Positions 1 through 5,148 of a DNA stretch of 5,148 nucleotides are shown here, piece by piece. Every line of letters starts with the position of its first letter. Position 1 is the first letter of the stretch. A model generated the notes under the pieces. It made no database searches. It was not told the DNA's origin and saw only the letters and a program-made list of their open reading frames with translations. The stretch lies in contig CBDULX010000213.1 of assembly GCA_965368175.1 (NCBI GenBank), forward strand, positions 1 to 5,148, given 5' to 3'. The DNA comes from CBDULX01 sp965368175. Lineage in GTDB: Bacteria > Pseudomonadota > Gammaproteobacteria > SZUA-229. A program made the position numbers and the translations under genes.

Positions 1-15
1 AAATAGTTAAAACAC

Positions 16-43
16 TTGCTTAACTCGTCATTTTATTGATAAT
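16..43 (+). promoter_or_regulatory. Candidate sigma-70 promoter for infA
   Basis: A -35-like TTGCTT (16-21) and a -10-like GATAAT (38-43, five of six consensus bases) are separated by 16 nt. The predicted transcript would start near 50, giving a leader of about 25 nt before the infA ATG. The -35 matches only three consensus positions. Bases 1-35 may also hold the tail or spacer of an upstream gene outside the window, so read-through from upstream is equally possible. The match was made by eye. Confidence 0.45.
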
Positions 44-74
44 TGTGCCGCAAGATATAAACATGAGAAGCTTA

Positions 75-293
75 ATGGCTAAAGAAGAAGCATTACAAAT
101 GGACGGTACGGTGGTAGAAACACTGCCCAATACTATGTTCCGAGTCGAACTCGAAAATGGTCATATTGTGACCGCCCATATTTCAGGACGTATGCGTAAA
201 CATTATATCCGTATTATGACCGGCGATACTGTAACCGTAGAACTCACTCCCTACGATCTTGAGAAAGGTCGGATTGTTTACCGCGCCAAATAA
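75..293 (+). CDS. infA: Translation initiation factor IF-1
   Basis: IF-1 binds the 30S ribosomal A site during initiation and works with IF-2 and IF-3 in the cytoplasm. The 72-residue product begins MAKEEALQMDGTVVETLP and has exactly the usual family length. It is a single S1-like OB-fold domain. The conserved stretches NTMFRVELENGH, the basic HISGRMRKHYIRI segment that contacts 16S rRNA, and VELTPYDLEKGRIV are all intact. The reading frame stays open upstream to an ATG at 36. The start at 75 was chosen because it gives the canonical N terminus, has a GAGAAG Shine-Dalgarno-like element at 65-70, and leaves the candidate -10 box (38-43) outside the gene. The gene converges on clpA, with 72 nt between the stop codons. 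In related bacteria the N-degron transferase genes aat and ate often lie upstream of infA, but that area is outside the window. Identification is essentially certain. Confidence 0.98.
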   Translation: MAKEEALQMDGTVVETLPNTMFRVELENGHIVTAHISGRMRKHYIRIMTGDTVTVELTPYDLEKGRIVYRAK

Positions 294-310
294 CTCAAAT
301 TGCATGTCAT

Positions 311-344
311 AAAAAAGGGCCATGAAAAATCATAGCCCTTTTTT
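311..344. terminator. Bidirectional intrinsic terminator shared by infA and clpA
   Basis: A perfect 10-bp inverted repeat, AAAAAAGGGC (311-320) and GCCCTTTTTT (335-344), lies between the convergent stop codons. After one C/A mismatch the stem resumes with four more pairs (322-325 with 330-333), closed by an AAAA loop. On the + strand the stem ends in a T6 run followed by GTTT, which suits infA. The A6 run on the other side becomes a U tract in transcripts leaving clpA. It therefore has the features of a rho-independent terminator in both directions. Confidence 0.88.
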
Positions 345-365
345 GTTTCGTGATGAGAGAACAGA

Positions 366-2627
366 TTAAGTAACTGCCTGTTCCTTTTCCAGCACCTGAA
401 TTTCCAGATCATCGCCGGCCTCATTAAGGCGCACCTTAACCGAACCACCCTTGATAAGCTGTCCAAACAGCAGCTCTTCAGCCAGCACCCGTTTCAAATG
501 TTCCTGGATAACCCTGGCCATTGGTCTTGCCCCCATGGTTGGGTCATAACCTTTTCTGGCCAGCCAGTCACGGGCAGGCTGTTCAACCTGTAGCACCACA
601 CGTTTTTCTTCCAGTTGCTGTTCCAGCTCGATGATGAATTTATCAACCACATTGGCGATGGTGCGCTCATCCAGTCCTTTAAACTGAATAATACCGTCAA
701 GTCGATTACGAAACTCCGGAGAAAACATACGTTTGATTTCTTCCATGCCATCGGTTTCATGATCCTGTTTGGTAAAGCCCATAGTGCGGCGACTCATTAA
801 CTGGGCACCCGCATTAGTGGTCATAATGATGATGACATTTCGGAAATCCGTTTTACGCCCATTGGTGTCTGTCAGGGTGCCGTGATCCATCACCTGCAAC
901 AAAAGGTTGAATACATCGGGATGCGCCTTTTCAATTTCATCCATCAGCAGTACTGAATGAGGATGCTTGTTAATGGAATCAGTCAGCAAACCGCCCTGGT
1001 CAAAACCAACATAACCCGGAGGCGCACCGATCAGACGTGATACGGTATGCCGTTCCATATATTCCGACATGTCGAAACGAATCAGCTCTATACCCATGAC
1101 TTTCGCCAGCTGACGGGTCACCTCGGTTTTACCGACTCCGGTAGGGCCTGAAAACAGGAATGAACCAATGGGTCTATCCACATTACCCAGCCCTGAACGG
1201 GACATCTTGATTGCATCGGTCATAGTCGCAATCGCCTGATCCTGACCAAATACCACCAGCTTCAGGTTACGCTCAAGACTCTGCAGCGCCTCGGAATCGG
1301 AAGTCGATACCGTTTTGGCGGGAATACGTGCAATTTTGGCAACTATGTTTTCAATATCATGCACATTGATGCTCTTCAGCTTGCCATCAGCATTGTTCAT
1401 ACGGCGATTGGCACCGGCTTCATCGATGACATCAATGGCTTTGTCGGGCAGGAAACGATCCATAATGTAGCGATCCGATAATTCCACCGCGGCTTTCAGC
1501 GCATTAGCGCTGTATTTAACATTGTGGTGACCCTCAAAATTGCTTTTCAGTCCTTTCAGGATCTCAATGGTTTCTGGCACACTCGGTTCTTCGATGTCTA
1601 CTTTCTGGAAACGACGAGTCAGTGCACGGTCTTTATCAAAAATGCCCCGGAATTCCTGGTACGTAGTGGAACCAATGCATTTTAGCTCACCAGAGGCCAG
1701 CATGGGTTTGATCAGGTTGGAGGCGTCCATTACGCCACCTGACGCCGAACCCGCACCGATGATGGTATGAATTTCATCAATGAACAGAATGGCACCCGGA
1801 TCTTTTTCCAGCTGCTTGAGCAGACCTTTCAGGCGTTTTTCAAAATCACCCCGGTATTTGGTACCCGCTACCAGGGCACCCAGATCCAGCGAATAGATGG
1901 TACAACCGGACAGTACTTCCGGCACCTCATCATCCACAATCTTTTTCGCCAGACCTTCGGCAATGGCTGTTTTACCAACCCCGGCCTCACCGACCAGTAA
2001 GGGATTATTCTTGCGACGGCGACACAGAATCTGGATAGTACGTTCAATTTCATTTTCACGACCAATCAGCGGATCGATCTTGTTCTGCAACGCTCGCATA
2101 TTCAGATTGGTGGCAAAGTTGTCCAGCGGCTGACGTTCAGCTTCGTTGGGAGCCTCTTCCCCACTCTCAACCTCGTGCCCTTCATTCTCATCAGAGACTT
2201 TAGAAATACCATGGGATACATAATTCACTATATCCAGGCGGCTGACATCCTGCTGCTGCAGAAGATAGACCGCCTGTGATTCCTGTTCGCCAAAGATAGC
2301 AACCAGCACATTGGCGCCGGTGACTTCTTTCTTGCCTGATGATTGCACATGGAATACGGCTCTCTGGAGTACACGCTGAAAACCCAGTGTGGGCTGAACC
2401 TCACCATCGAGCGACTCATTGAATACTGGAGTATTTTCATCCAGGTATTGGGCCAGTTCATTTTTCAGGCGTAACAGATCAGCACCACAAGCCCTGAGCA
2501 CTGAGTTAGCACTGGAGTTATCCAGTAATGCCAACAGCAGGTGTTCCACTGTAATGTATTCGTGCCGTTTGTTTCTAGCCTCATTAAATGCGACATTTAA
2601 CGAAGCTTCGAGCTCCTTACTTAGCAT
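366..2627 (-). CDS. clpA: ATP-dependent Clp protease ATP-binding subunit ClpA (AAA+ unfoldase)
   Basis: ClpA is a hexameric cytoplasmic AAA+ unfoldase that threads substrates into the ClpP peptidase; with ClpS it degrades N-degron proteins. The 753-residue length is close to that of E. coli ClpA (758). The N-terminal Clp-N double repeat covers about residues 1-145, followed by an acidic linker (about 144-168). The D1 module has Walker A GEAGVGKT (213-220), pore motif KYRG (257-260), Walker B LFIDE (281-285) and arginines at 338-339. The D2 module has Walker A GPTGVGKT (494-501), pore motif GYVG (538-541), Walker B LLMDE (560-564), sensor-1 region TTN (603-605) and sensor-2 GARP (699-702). The ClpP-docking loop tripeptide reads MGF (616-618), where E. 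coli has IGL. ClpB is excluded because the long coiled-coil middle domain is missing and a ClpP loop is present. The ATG at 2627 gives the canonical MLSKELEASLN start. The gene lies 68 nt downstream of clpS, and no frame damage is seen. Confidence 0.98.
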   Translation of the reverse strand: MLSKELEASLNVAFNEARNKRHEYITVEHLLLALLDNSSANSVLRACGADLLRLKNELAQYLDENTPVFNESLDGEVQPTLGFQRVLQRAVFHVQSSGKKEVTGANVLVAIFGEQESQAVYLLQQQDVSRLDIVNYVSHGISKVSDENEGHEVESGEEAPNEAERQPLDNFATNLNMRALQNKIDPLIGRENEIERTIQILCRRRKNNPLLVGEAGVGKTAIAEGLAKKIVDDEVPEVLSGCTIYSLDLGALVAGTKYRGDFEKRLKGLLKQLEKDPGAILFIDEIHTIIGAGSASGGVMDASNLIKPMLASGELKCIGSTTYQEFRGIFDKDRALTRRFQKVDIEEPSVPETIEILKGLKSNFEGHHNVKYSANALKAAVELSDRYIMDRFLPDKAIDVIDEAGANRRMNNADGKLKSINVHDIENIVAKIARIPAKTVSTSDSEALQSLERNLKLVVFGQDQAIATMTDAIKMSRSGLGNVDRPIGSFLFSGPTGVGKTEVTRQLAKVMGIELIRFDMSEYMERHTVSRLIGAPPGYVGFDQGGLLTDSINKHPHSVLLMDEIEKAHPDVFNLLLQVMDHGTLTDTNGRKTDFRNVIIIMTTNAGAQLMSRRTMGFTKQDHETDGMEEIKRMFSPEFRNRLDGIIQFKGLDERTIANVVDKFIIELEQQLEEKRVVLQVEQPARDWLARKGYDPTMGARPMARVIQEHLKRVLAEELLFGQLIKGGSVKVRLNEAGDDLEIQVLEKEQAVT

Positions 2628-2637
2628 TGCAACTTAG

Positions 2638-2641
2638 CCTC
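2638..2641 (-). promoter_or_regulatory. Ribosome binding site of clpA
   Basis: GAGG on the minus strand lies 10 nt before the clpA ATG, slightly further than optimal. It is the only Shine-Dalgarno match near the start, and it supports the ATG at 2627. An out-of-frame ATG overlaps it (2643-2641). I find no convincing promoter in the 68-nt clpS-clpA gap. The best pairing, TTCATT-17-TAAATT, is weak, so co-transcription from upstream is the simpler reading. Confidence 0.5.
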
Positions 2642-2695
2642 ATAAATTTATCGAAAATATCCCTGATAATGAAGATCCCTTAATTCACTTTTAGT

Positions 2696-3019
2696 TCATA
2701 CTTCTTCCATTGTACATAGCAATGGATGCTGATGTTTCCTGGAATAGTTATTCACCTGTTCTACCTTCGTTTCAGCAATTTCGTAATCGTATTCGCCGCA
2801 AATTGCCTTGCCCTTGGTATGTACAGTTAACATAACCTTGGTGGCCAGCTCCTGATTCATGCCAAAGAAACTGGTCAGTATTAAAACCACAAACTCCATA
2901 GGTGTGTAGTCGTCATTCAACAACACAACCTTATATTTTTTAGGCGGTTTGAGTTTGGGTTTTGCCTCTTCAACCGCCAGACTACCATCATGGTCCCAGT
3001 CAGATTGTTGATCACTCAT
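2696..3019 (-). CDS. clpS: ATP-dependent Clp protease adaptor protein ClpS (N-recognin)
   Basis: ClpS binds the N domain of ClpA, captures proteins with a destabilising N-terminal residue (Leu, Phe, Tyr, Trp) and delivers them to ClpAP, while suppressing other ClpA substrates such as SsrA-tagged proteins. The 107-residue product (E. coli: 106) has a disordered acidic N-terminal tail (about 1-24), needed in E. coli for delivery, and then the ClpS core starting at KPPKKYKVVLLNDDYTPMEF. The residues forming the N-degron pocket in E. coli are present: N35, D36, D37, the gate-position M41 and H67. The conserved segments KAICG (71-75) and AETKVEQVN are intact, and the C terminus is the typical HPLLCTMEEV. 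The ATG at 3019 is preceded by a weak AGAGAT element (3030-3025) and gives the expected length. It follows icd by 60 nt and precedes clpA by 68 nt on the same strand, consistent with an adaptor-unfoldase operon. Confidence 0.97.
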   Translation of the reverse strand: MSDQQSDWDHDGSLAVEEAKPKLKPPKKYKVVLLNDDYTPMEFVVLILTSFFGMNQELATKVMLTVHTKGKAICGEYDYEIAETKVEQVNNYSRKHQHPLLCTMEEV

Positions 3020-3044
3020 ACCATATCTCTAGTGTAGTTCATCA

Positions 3045-3076
3045 GTTGCCTGATTTCTGAATAAGCCATCAGCAAC
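3045..3076 (-). other. Imperfect stem-loop in the icd-clpS spacer
   Basis: GTTGCTGAT and ATCAGGCAAC on the minus strand (3076-3068 and 3054-3045) can form nine base pairs with one bulged G and a 13-nt loop, directly after the icd stop codon. Bases 3041-3054 can instead fold into a small ATCAG/CTGAT hairpin with a 4-nt loop. No U-run follows either structure in the icd direction, so it does not look like a rho-independent terminator. It could protect or process the 3' end of icd mRNA, or be chance. Confidence 0.35.
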
Positions 3077-3079
3077 ATG

Positions 3080-4336
3080 TTACATATTAGCAATAATAAC
3101 ATCTCCAAAACCAGAGCAACTAACTTCAGTCGGAGCATCCATCATTCGGGCCAGATCATAGGTAACATGCTTACTTTTAATCGCCCCTGACAGACCCTTT
3201 ATAATTAAATCCGCAGCTTCGGTCCAGCCCATATGACGCAACATCATTTCAGCAGACAAAATCAATGAACCAGGGTTCACATTATCTTTTCCGGCATACT
3301 TTGGCGCTGTTCCATGAGTAGCTTCAAACATAGCCACAGAATCCGACAGATTGGCACCCGGTGCTATACCGATACCGCCCACCTGCGCAGCAAGCGCATC
3401 AGAAATGTAGTCACCATTCAGGTTCAGTGTTGCAATCACACTGTACTCTTCCGGGCGTAATAAAATCTGTTGCAGGAAGGCATCCGCAATCACATCTTTA
3501 ATGATGATTTCCTGGCCGGTATTGGGATTTTTCATACTACACCAGGGGCCACCGTCTATTTCCACCGCACCGAATTCTTCCTTCGCCAGCTCATAACCCC
3601 AGGCTTTGAATGCACCCTCGGTGAATTTCATAATATTACCCTTATGCACCAGGGTCAGGGAGTCACGGTTATTATCGATGGCATACTGAATGGCCTTGCG
3701 CACCAGACGTTTAGTACCTTCAGATGACACAGGCTTAACCCCAATACCCGAAGTCTCAGGGAAACGAATTTTAGTGACACCCATTTCATTCTGTAAAAAA
3801 TCGATTATTTTTTTCGCTTCGGGTGTTCCGGCTTCCCATTCAATACCGGCGTAAATATCTTCCGAATTTTCACGGAAAATGACCATATTGGTTTTTTCAG
3901 GTTCTTTCACAGGGCTTTGTGTACCCTCAAAATAGCGCACAGGACGTTGGCAAACATACAGATCCAGCTGCTGACGCAGCGCAACGTTCAGAGACCGAAT
4001 ACCTCCACCGACCGGCGTGGTCAAAGGGCCTTTAATGGAGACCACATAATCTTTAACAGCATCCAGTGTTTCATCAGGTAACCAGGTATTTTCGCCATAT
4101 ACCTTGTTGGCTTTTTCACCCGCATATATTTCCATCCAGGAAATGGCCCGACTGGCACCGTAGGCATTATTCACTGCTGCATTGACGACTTTAATCATGA
4201 CCGGTGAAATATCCACCCCTATGCCATCGCCTTCAATATAAGGAATAATCGGCTTCACGGGCACAGTAAGGGAGTAGTCAGCATTAACGGTGATTTTTTC
4301 GCCATCGGCTGGAATCTGGATATTCTGGTAGGACAT
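3080..4336 (-). CDS. icd: Isocitrate dehydrogenase, NADP-dependent
   Basis: Icd oxidatively decarboxylates isocitrate to 2-oxoglutarate, producing NADPH and CO2, as a cytoplasmic homodimer in the TCA cycle at the glyoxylate-shunt branch point. The 418 residues align with the 416-residue E. coli enzyme with an offset of about two. Substrate residues are seen in GGIRSLNVALRQ (S115, N117, R121), RPVR (R131), FRENSEDIYAG (R155, Y162) and K232. Metal ligands are D285, D309 and D313. K346, Y347, Y393 and R397 match the four residues that select NADP over NAD in E. coli. S115 corresponds to the serine phosphorylated by AceK (S113), so that control is possible, but aceK is not in the window. The ATG at 4336 has an AGGA ribosome binding site (4348-4345) with 8-nt spacing. 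The gene is divergent from the porin-like gene and lies just upstream of clpS. It is not the monomeric Idh type, which is about 740 residues. Confidence 0.98.
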   Translation of the reverse strand: MSYQNIQIPADGEKITVNADYSLTVPVKPIIPYIEGDGIGVDISPVMIKVVNAAVNNAYGASRAISWMEIYAGEKANKVYGENTWLPDETLDAVKDYVVSIKGPLTTPVGGGIRSLNVALRQQLDLYVCQRPVRYFEGTQSPVKEPEKTNMVIFRENSEDIYAGIEWEAGTPEAKKIIDFLQNEMGVTKIRFPETSGIGVKPVSSEGTKRLVRKAIQYAIDNNRDSLTLVHKGNIMKFTEGAFKAWGYELAKEEFGAVEIDGGPWCSMKNPNTGQEIIIKDVIADAFLQQILLRPEEYSVIATLNLNGDYISDALAAQVGGIGIAPGANLSDSVAMFEATHGTAPKYAGKDNVNPGSLILSAEMMLRHMGWTEAADLIIKGLSGAIKSKHVTYDLARMMDAPTEVSCSGFGDVIIANM

Positions 4337-4370
4337 TAATGTATTCCTGATTAATTGATTATTTTTGATG

Positions 4371-4390
4371 GGCTAATTCTAACATTAGCC
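4371..4390. promoter_or_regulatory. Perfect 7-bp dyad (operator-like) over the icd promoter
   Basis: GGCTAAT (4371-4377) and ATTAGCC (4384-4390) form an exact inverted repeat around a 6-nt centre. The centre coincides with the candidate extended -10 element of icd. A homodimeric regulator bound here would block or modulate icd transcription. No U-run follows on either strand, so it is not a terminator. Dyad symmetry is seen directly; the operator role is inferred and no regulator family is recognised. Confidence 0.4.
4376..4384 (-). promoter_or_regulatory. Candidate extended -10 promoter for icd
   Basis: On the minus strand TG-T-TAGAAT (4384-4376) matches the extended -10 pattern TGnTATAAT at all but one hexamer position. 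The predicted start of transcription is near 4369, leaving a leader of about 33 nt before the icd ATG. No good -35 lies at 16-18 nt; TTGAAT upstream is too close (12 nt), as expected for an extended -10 promoter or a false match. Called by eye. Confidence 0.35.
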
Positions 4391-4482
4391 AGTATTCAAG
4401 GGCTACGCCCATGCAACTTAACCAGCCTGTAGAATAGGTATATGGTATCAAACCGCTGTAGTTCAAGGTTAAACGATGTCCA

Positions 4483-4508
4483 TCAATAAATAACCATATT
4501 CTTATTGA
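4483..4508. repeat. 7-bp inverted repeat in the intergenic region
   Basis: TCAATAA (4483-4489) and TTATTGA (4502-4508) are exact inverted copies separated by 12 nt. It lies about 147 nt upstream of the icd ATG and about 250 nt upstream of the porin-like promoter. In A/T-rich DNA a match of this length can arise by chance, so it is recorded only as visible structure without an assigned role. Confidence 0.25.
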
Positions 4509-4749
4509 GATTTGATCATCGAGGCCGAAAAACACAGAAAATTAGCTTTTAGAGGACGATTATTATCTATTTAATTCAAATTCAGCAGGAACATCCCTAG
4601 AAAATACTAGATAGATAGTCTATAAAATGTTACAAAACATGAGATTGTTATCAGGTGTTAATAAAAATAAAAAACGATTTAACAATTAATCTATTTAAAA
4701 TGCACAACAAACCCGTACACCTTATGAATAAATCAGGCTCCATGTCTGT

Positions 4750-4761
4750 AGGCAATTGCCT
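4750..4761. promoter_or_regulatory. 12-bp perfect palindrome at the -35 region of the porin-like gene
   Basis: AGGCAATTGCCT is a perfect 12-bp palindrome whose last base is the first base of the candidate -35 hexamer. This is where a repressor or a class II activator would sit. No known operator consensus is recognised. A 12-bp perfect palindrome has roughly a one in 4096 chance per position in random sequence, so a chance match in this region is possible but not likely. Confidence 0.35.
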
Positions 4762-4789
4762 TGTTTTATTCAACAATCTGATCTATATT
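4761..4789 (+). promoter_or_regulatory. Candidate sigma-70 promoter of the porin-like gene
   Basis: TTGTTT (4761-4766) and TATATT (4784-4789) are separated by the ideal 17 nt. The -10 matches five of six consensus bases and the -35 matches three. The predicted transcript would start near 4796 and carry a leader of roughly 59 nt, containing the A/T-rich stem-loop and the Shine-Dalgarno sequence. The A/T-rich DNA upstream could act as an UP element. Confidence 0.5.
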
Positions 4790-4801
4790 CAAATGAAACC
4801 T

Positions 4802-4831
4802 TAAAAAACACACGTATTTATATGTTTTTTA
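4802..4831 (+). other. A/T-rich stem-loop in the leader of the porin-like gene
   Basis: TAAAAAACA (4802-4810) and TGTTTTTTA (4823-4831) pair over nine bases around a 12-nt loop, between the predicted start of transcription and the ribosome binding site. With a single G-C pair the stem is weak. The U-run lies inside the stem rather than after it, which argues against a normal terminator. A role in mRNA stability or as a small-RNA/Hfq target is possible but inferred. Confidence 0.3.
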
Positions 4832-4842
4832 TAGAAAAACAT

Positions 4843-4848
4843 GAGGAG
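4843..4848 (+). promoter_or_regulatory. Strong ribosome binding site of the porin-like gene
   Basis: GAGGAG ends 6 nt before the ATG at 4855. It is the strongest Shine-Dalgarno sequence in the window, and it fixes the start codon of the partial gene. It is what one expects of an abundantly made outer-membrane protein. Confidence 0.8.
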
Positions 4849-4854
4849 TCGAAC

Positions 4855-5148
4855 ATGCGCTTAAGTCATTTGATCTGCCTGGCAGGCCTGTCAGTCCCGA
4901 TCGCCACCGTCAATGCTTCAGATAATGTAGAGTTGAACAGCTTTCTGACCGTTGGCATGGCCACATCCAGCTTTGAACAGGATCCAGCCACACTTCCTGC
5001 TAATGCAATTTACCTGGACTCGATAGACGAAAATATCTCCTTTGTTAATGACTCCCGATACGGTATTAATTTCAGAACCCAGACCAGTGAACGCCTGGCA
5101 GGTGCCGCCCAGTTATTGGGTGCGGGCCGTAATGACAACTTTAAGATG
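4855..5148 (+). CDS. Secreted porin-like outer-membrane beta-barrel protein (partial, 3' end missing)
   Basis: The frame is open for 98 codons from the ATG at 4855 to the window edge with no stop, so only the N terminus is seen. It begins MRLSHLICLAGLSVPIATVNA, a Sec signal peptide with a short basic start, a hydrophobic core and a likely signal peptidase I site after VNA (residue 21/22). C8 in the core does not form a proper lipobox. The mature part starts SDNVELNSFLTVGMATSSFE, like a first barrel strand. Then come a polar loop and a second segment, FVNDSRYGINFRTQTSERLAGAAQLLGAG, with alternating polar and hydrophobic residues and a tight polar turn. DSRxG...L.a.aQLlg.G is a pattern I associate with porin-like outer-membrane channel proteins of marine gammaproteobacteria. 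The exact family and substrate cannot be told. It has a strong ribosome binding site and its own candidate promoter, and it is divergent from icd. A non-porin barrel or other surface protein remains possible. Confidence 0.75.
   Translation, partial: MRLSHLICLAGLSVPIATVNASDNVELNSFLTVGMATSSFEQDPATLPANAIYLDSIDENISFVNDSRYGINFRTQTSERLAGAAQLLGAGRNDNFKM

Larger units (their letters stand above)
4337..4854. other. 518-nt AT-rich divergent intergenic region (icd / porin-like gene)
   Basis: No protein gene is supported here on either strand. The left third holds the icd leader and candidate promoter with an overlapping dyad. The middle (about 4530-4700) is strongly A/T-rich with repeated A-tracts, such as those at 4662-4674, and could be intrinsically bent. 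The right part holds the candidate promoter, palindrome and leader hairpin of the porin-like gene. No tRNA-like fold, GC-rich terminator stem or insertion-sequence end was found. Short open frames such as 4411-4437 and 4627-4689 lack a ribosome binding site. Confidence 0.7.

Noticed and set aside
36..74. N-terminal extension of infA from the ATG at 36
   Set aside because: It would add 13 residues not found in IF-1, overlaps the candidate -10 box, and the ATG at 75 gives the exact canonical 72-residue protein.
1540..2133. Several open frames of 65-78 codons on both strands inside clpA
   Set aside because: They are shadows of the clpA coding frame, with no recognisable protein and no own ribosome binding site; clpA is a full-length, well-conserved gene here.
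2659..2680. Direct repeat ATCCCT at 16-nt spacing in the clpS-clpA gap
   Set aside because: It is only six bases long, with no further symmetry or known consensus, so chance is a sufficient explanation.
3470..3727. 85-codon open frame on the + strand inside icd
   Set aside because: It is antisense to a conserved part of icd and has no family resemblance.
4400..4410. GGGC-TAC-GCCC hairpin upstream of icd as a terminator
   Set aside because: The stem is only four base pairs with a three-base loop, and no T-run follows on either strand.
4411..4437. 8-codon open frame in the icd upstream region that could be a leader peptide
   Set aside because: It lies on the strand opposite to icd, has no ribosome binding site and no attenuator-like structure follows it.
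4657..4683. ArcA- or FNR-like sites (GTTAA...TTAAC; TTGAT motifs near 4356 and 4512)
   Set aside because: The half-sites are common in such A/T-rich DNA and none forms a full consensus with correct spacing.
4627..4689. 20-codon open frame in the intergenic region, starting MLQNMRLLSG
   Set aside because: There is no Shine-Dalgarno sequence before the ATG, the composition follows the A/T-rich background and the frame is very short; there is no support for translation.

Overview
The window is a conserved housekeeping segment of a Gram-negative bacterium, most likely a gammaproteobacterium of moderate GC content. IF-1, ClpA, ClpS and Icd all read very close to their Escherichia coli/Pseudomonas counterparts, as recalled from memory. 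The partial gene at the right edge looks like an outer-membrane barrel protein, which requires an outer membrane. A marine or Oceanospirillales/Alteromonadales-type host fits the style of that porin-like protein, but this is only an inference and no genus can be named.

Layout: infA (translation initiation factor IF-1, + strand, 75-293) is preceded by a plausible promoter. It runs convergently into clpA and shares with it a compact bidirectional terminator (311-344). On the minus strand, read right to left, come icd (NADP-dependent isocitrate dehydrogenase, 4336-3080), clpS (3019-2696) and clpA (2627-366), with 60-nt and 68-nt gaps. I see no intrinsic terminator in either gap. A 518-nt AT-rich region (4337-4854) separates icd from a divergent + strand gene that starts at 4855 and runs off the window. 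That gene encodes a secreted, porin-like beta-barrel protein. The intergenic region carries candidate promoters for both genes, two dyad-symmetric sites placed on them, and an A/T-rich stem-loop in the porin leader.

Function: ClpS and ClpA are the adaptor and unfoldase of the bacterial N-degron pathway. ClpS binds substrates with N-terminal Leu/Phe/Tyr/Trp and hands them to ClpA, which feeds the ClpP peptidase (not in this window). IF-1 acts in translation initiation, and Icd sits at the TCA-cycle/glyoxylate branch point. The gene order resembles the icd-(cspD)-clpS-clpA-infA neighbourhood of pseudomonads but lacks cspD, and it lacks the tRNA gene found between clpA and infA in E. coli.

No new system, mobile element, CRISPR array or RNA gene is evident. 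The points worth a second look are regulatory: the icd/porin divergent region and the possible icd-clpS-clpA co-transcription. The truncated porin-like gene is also of interest.
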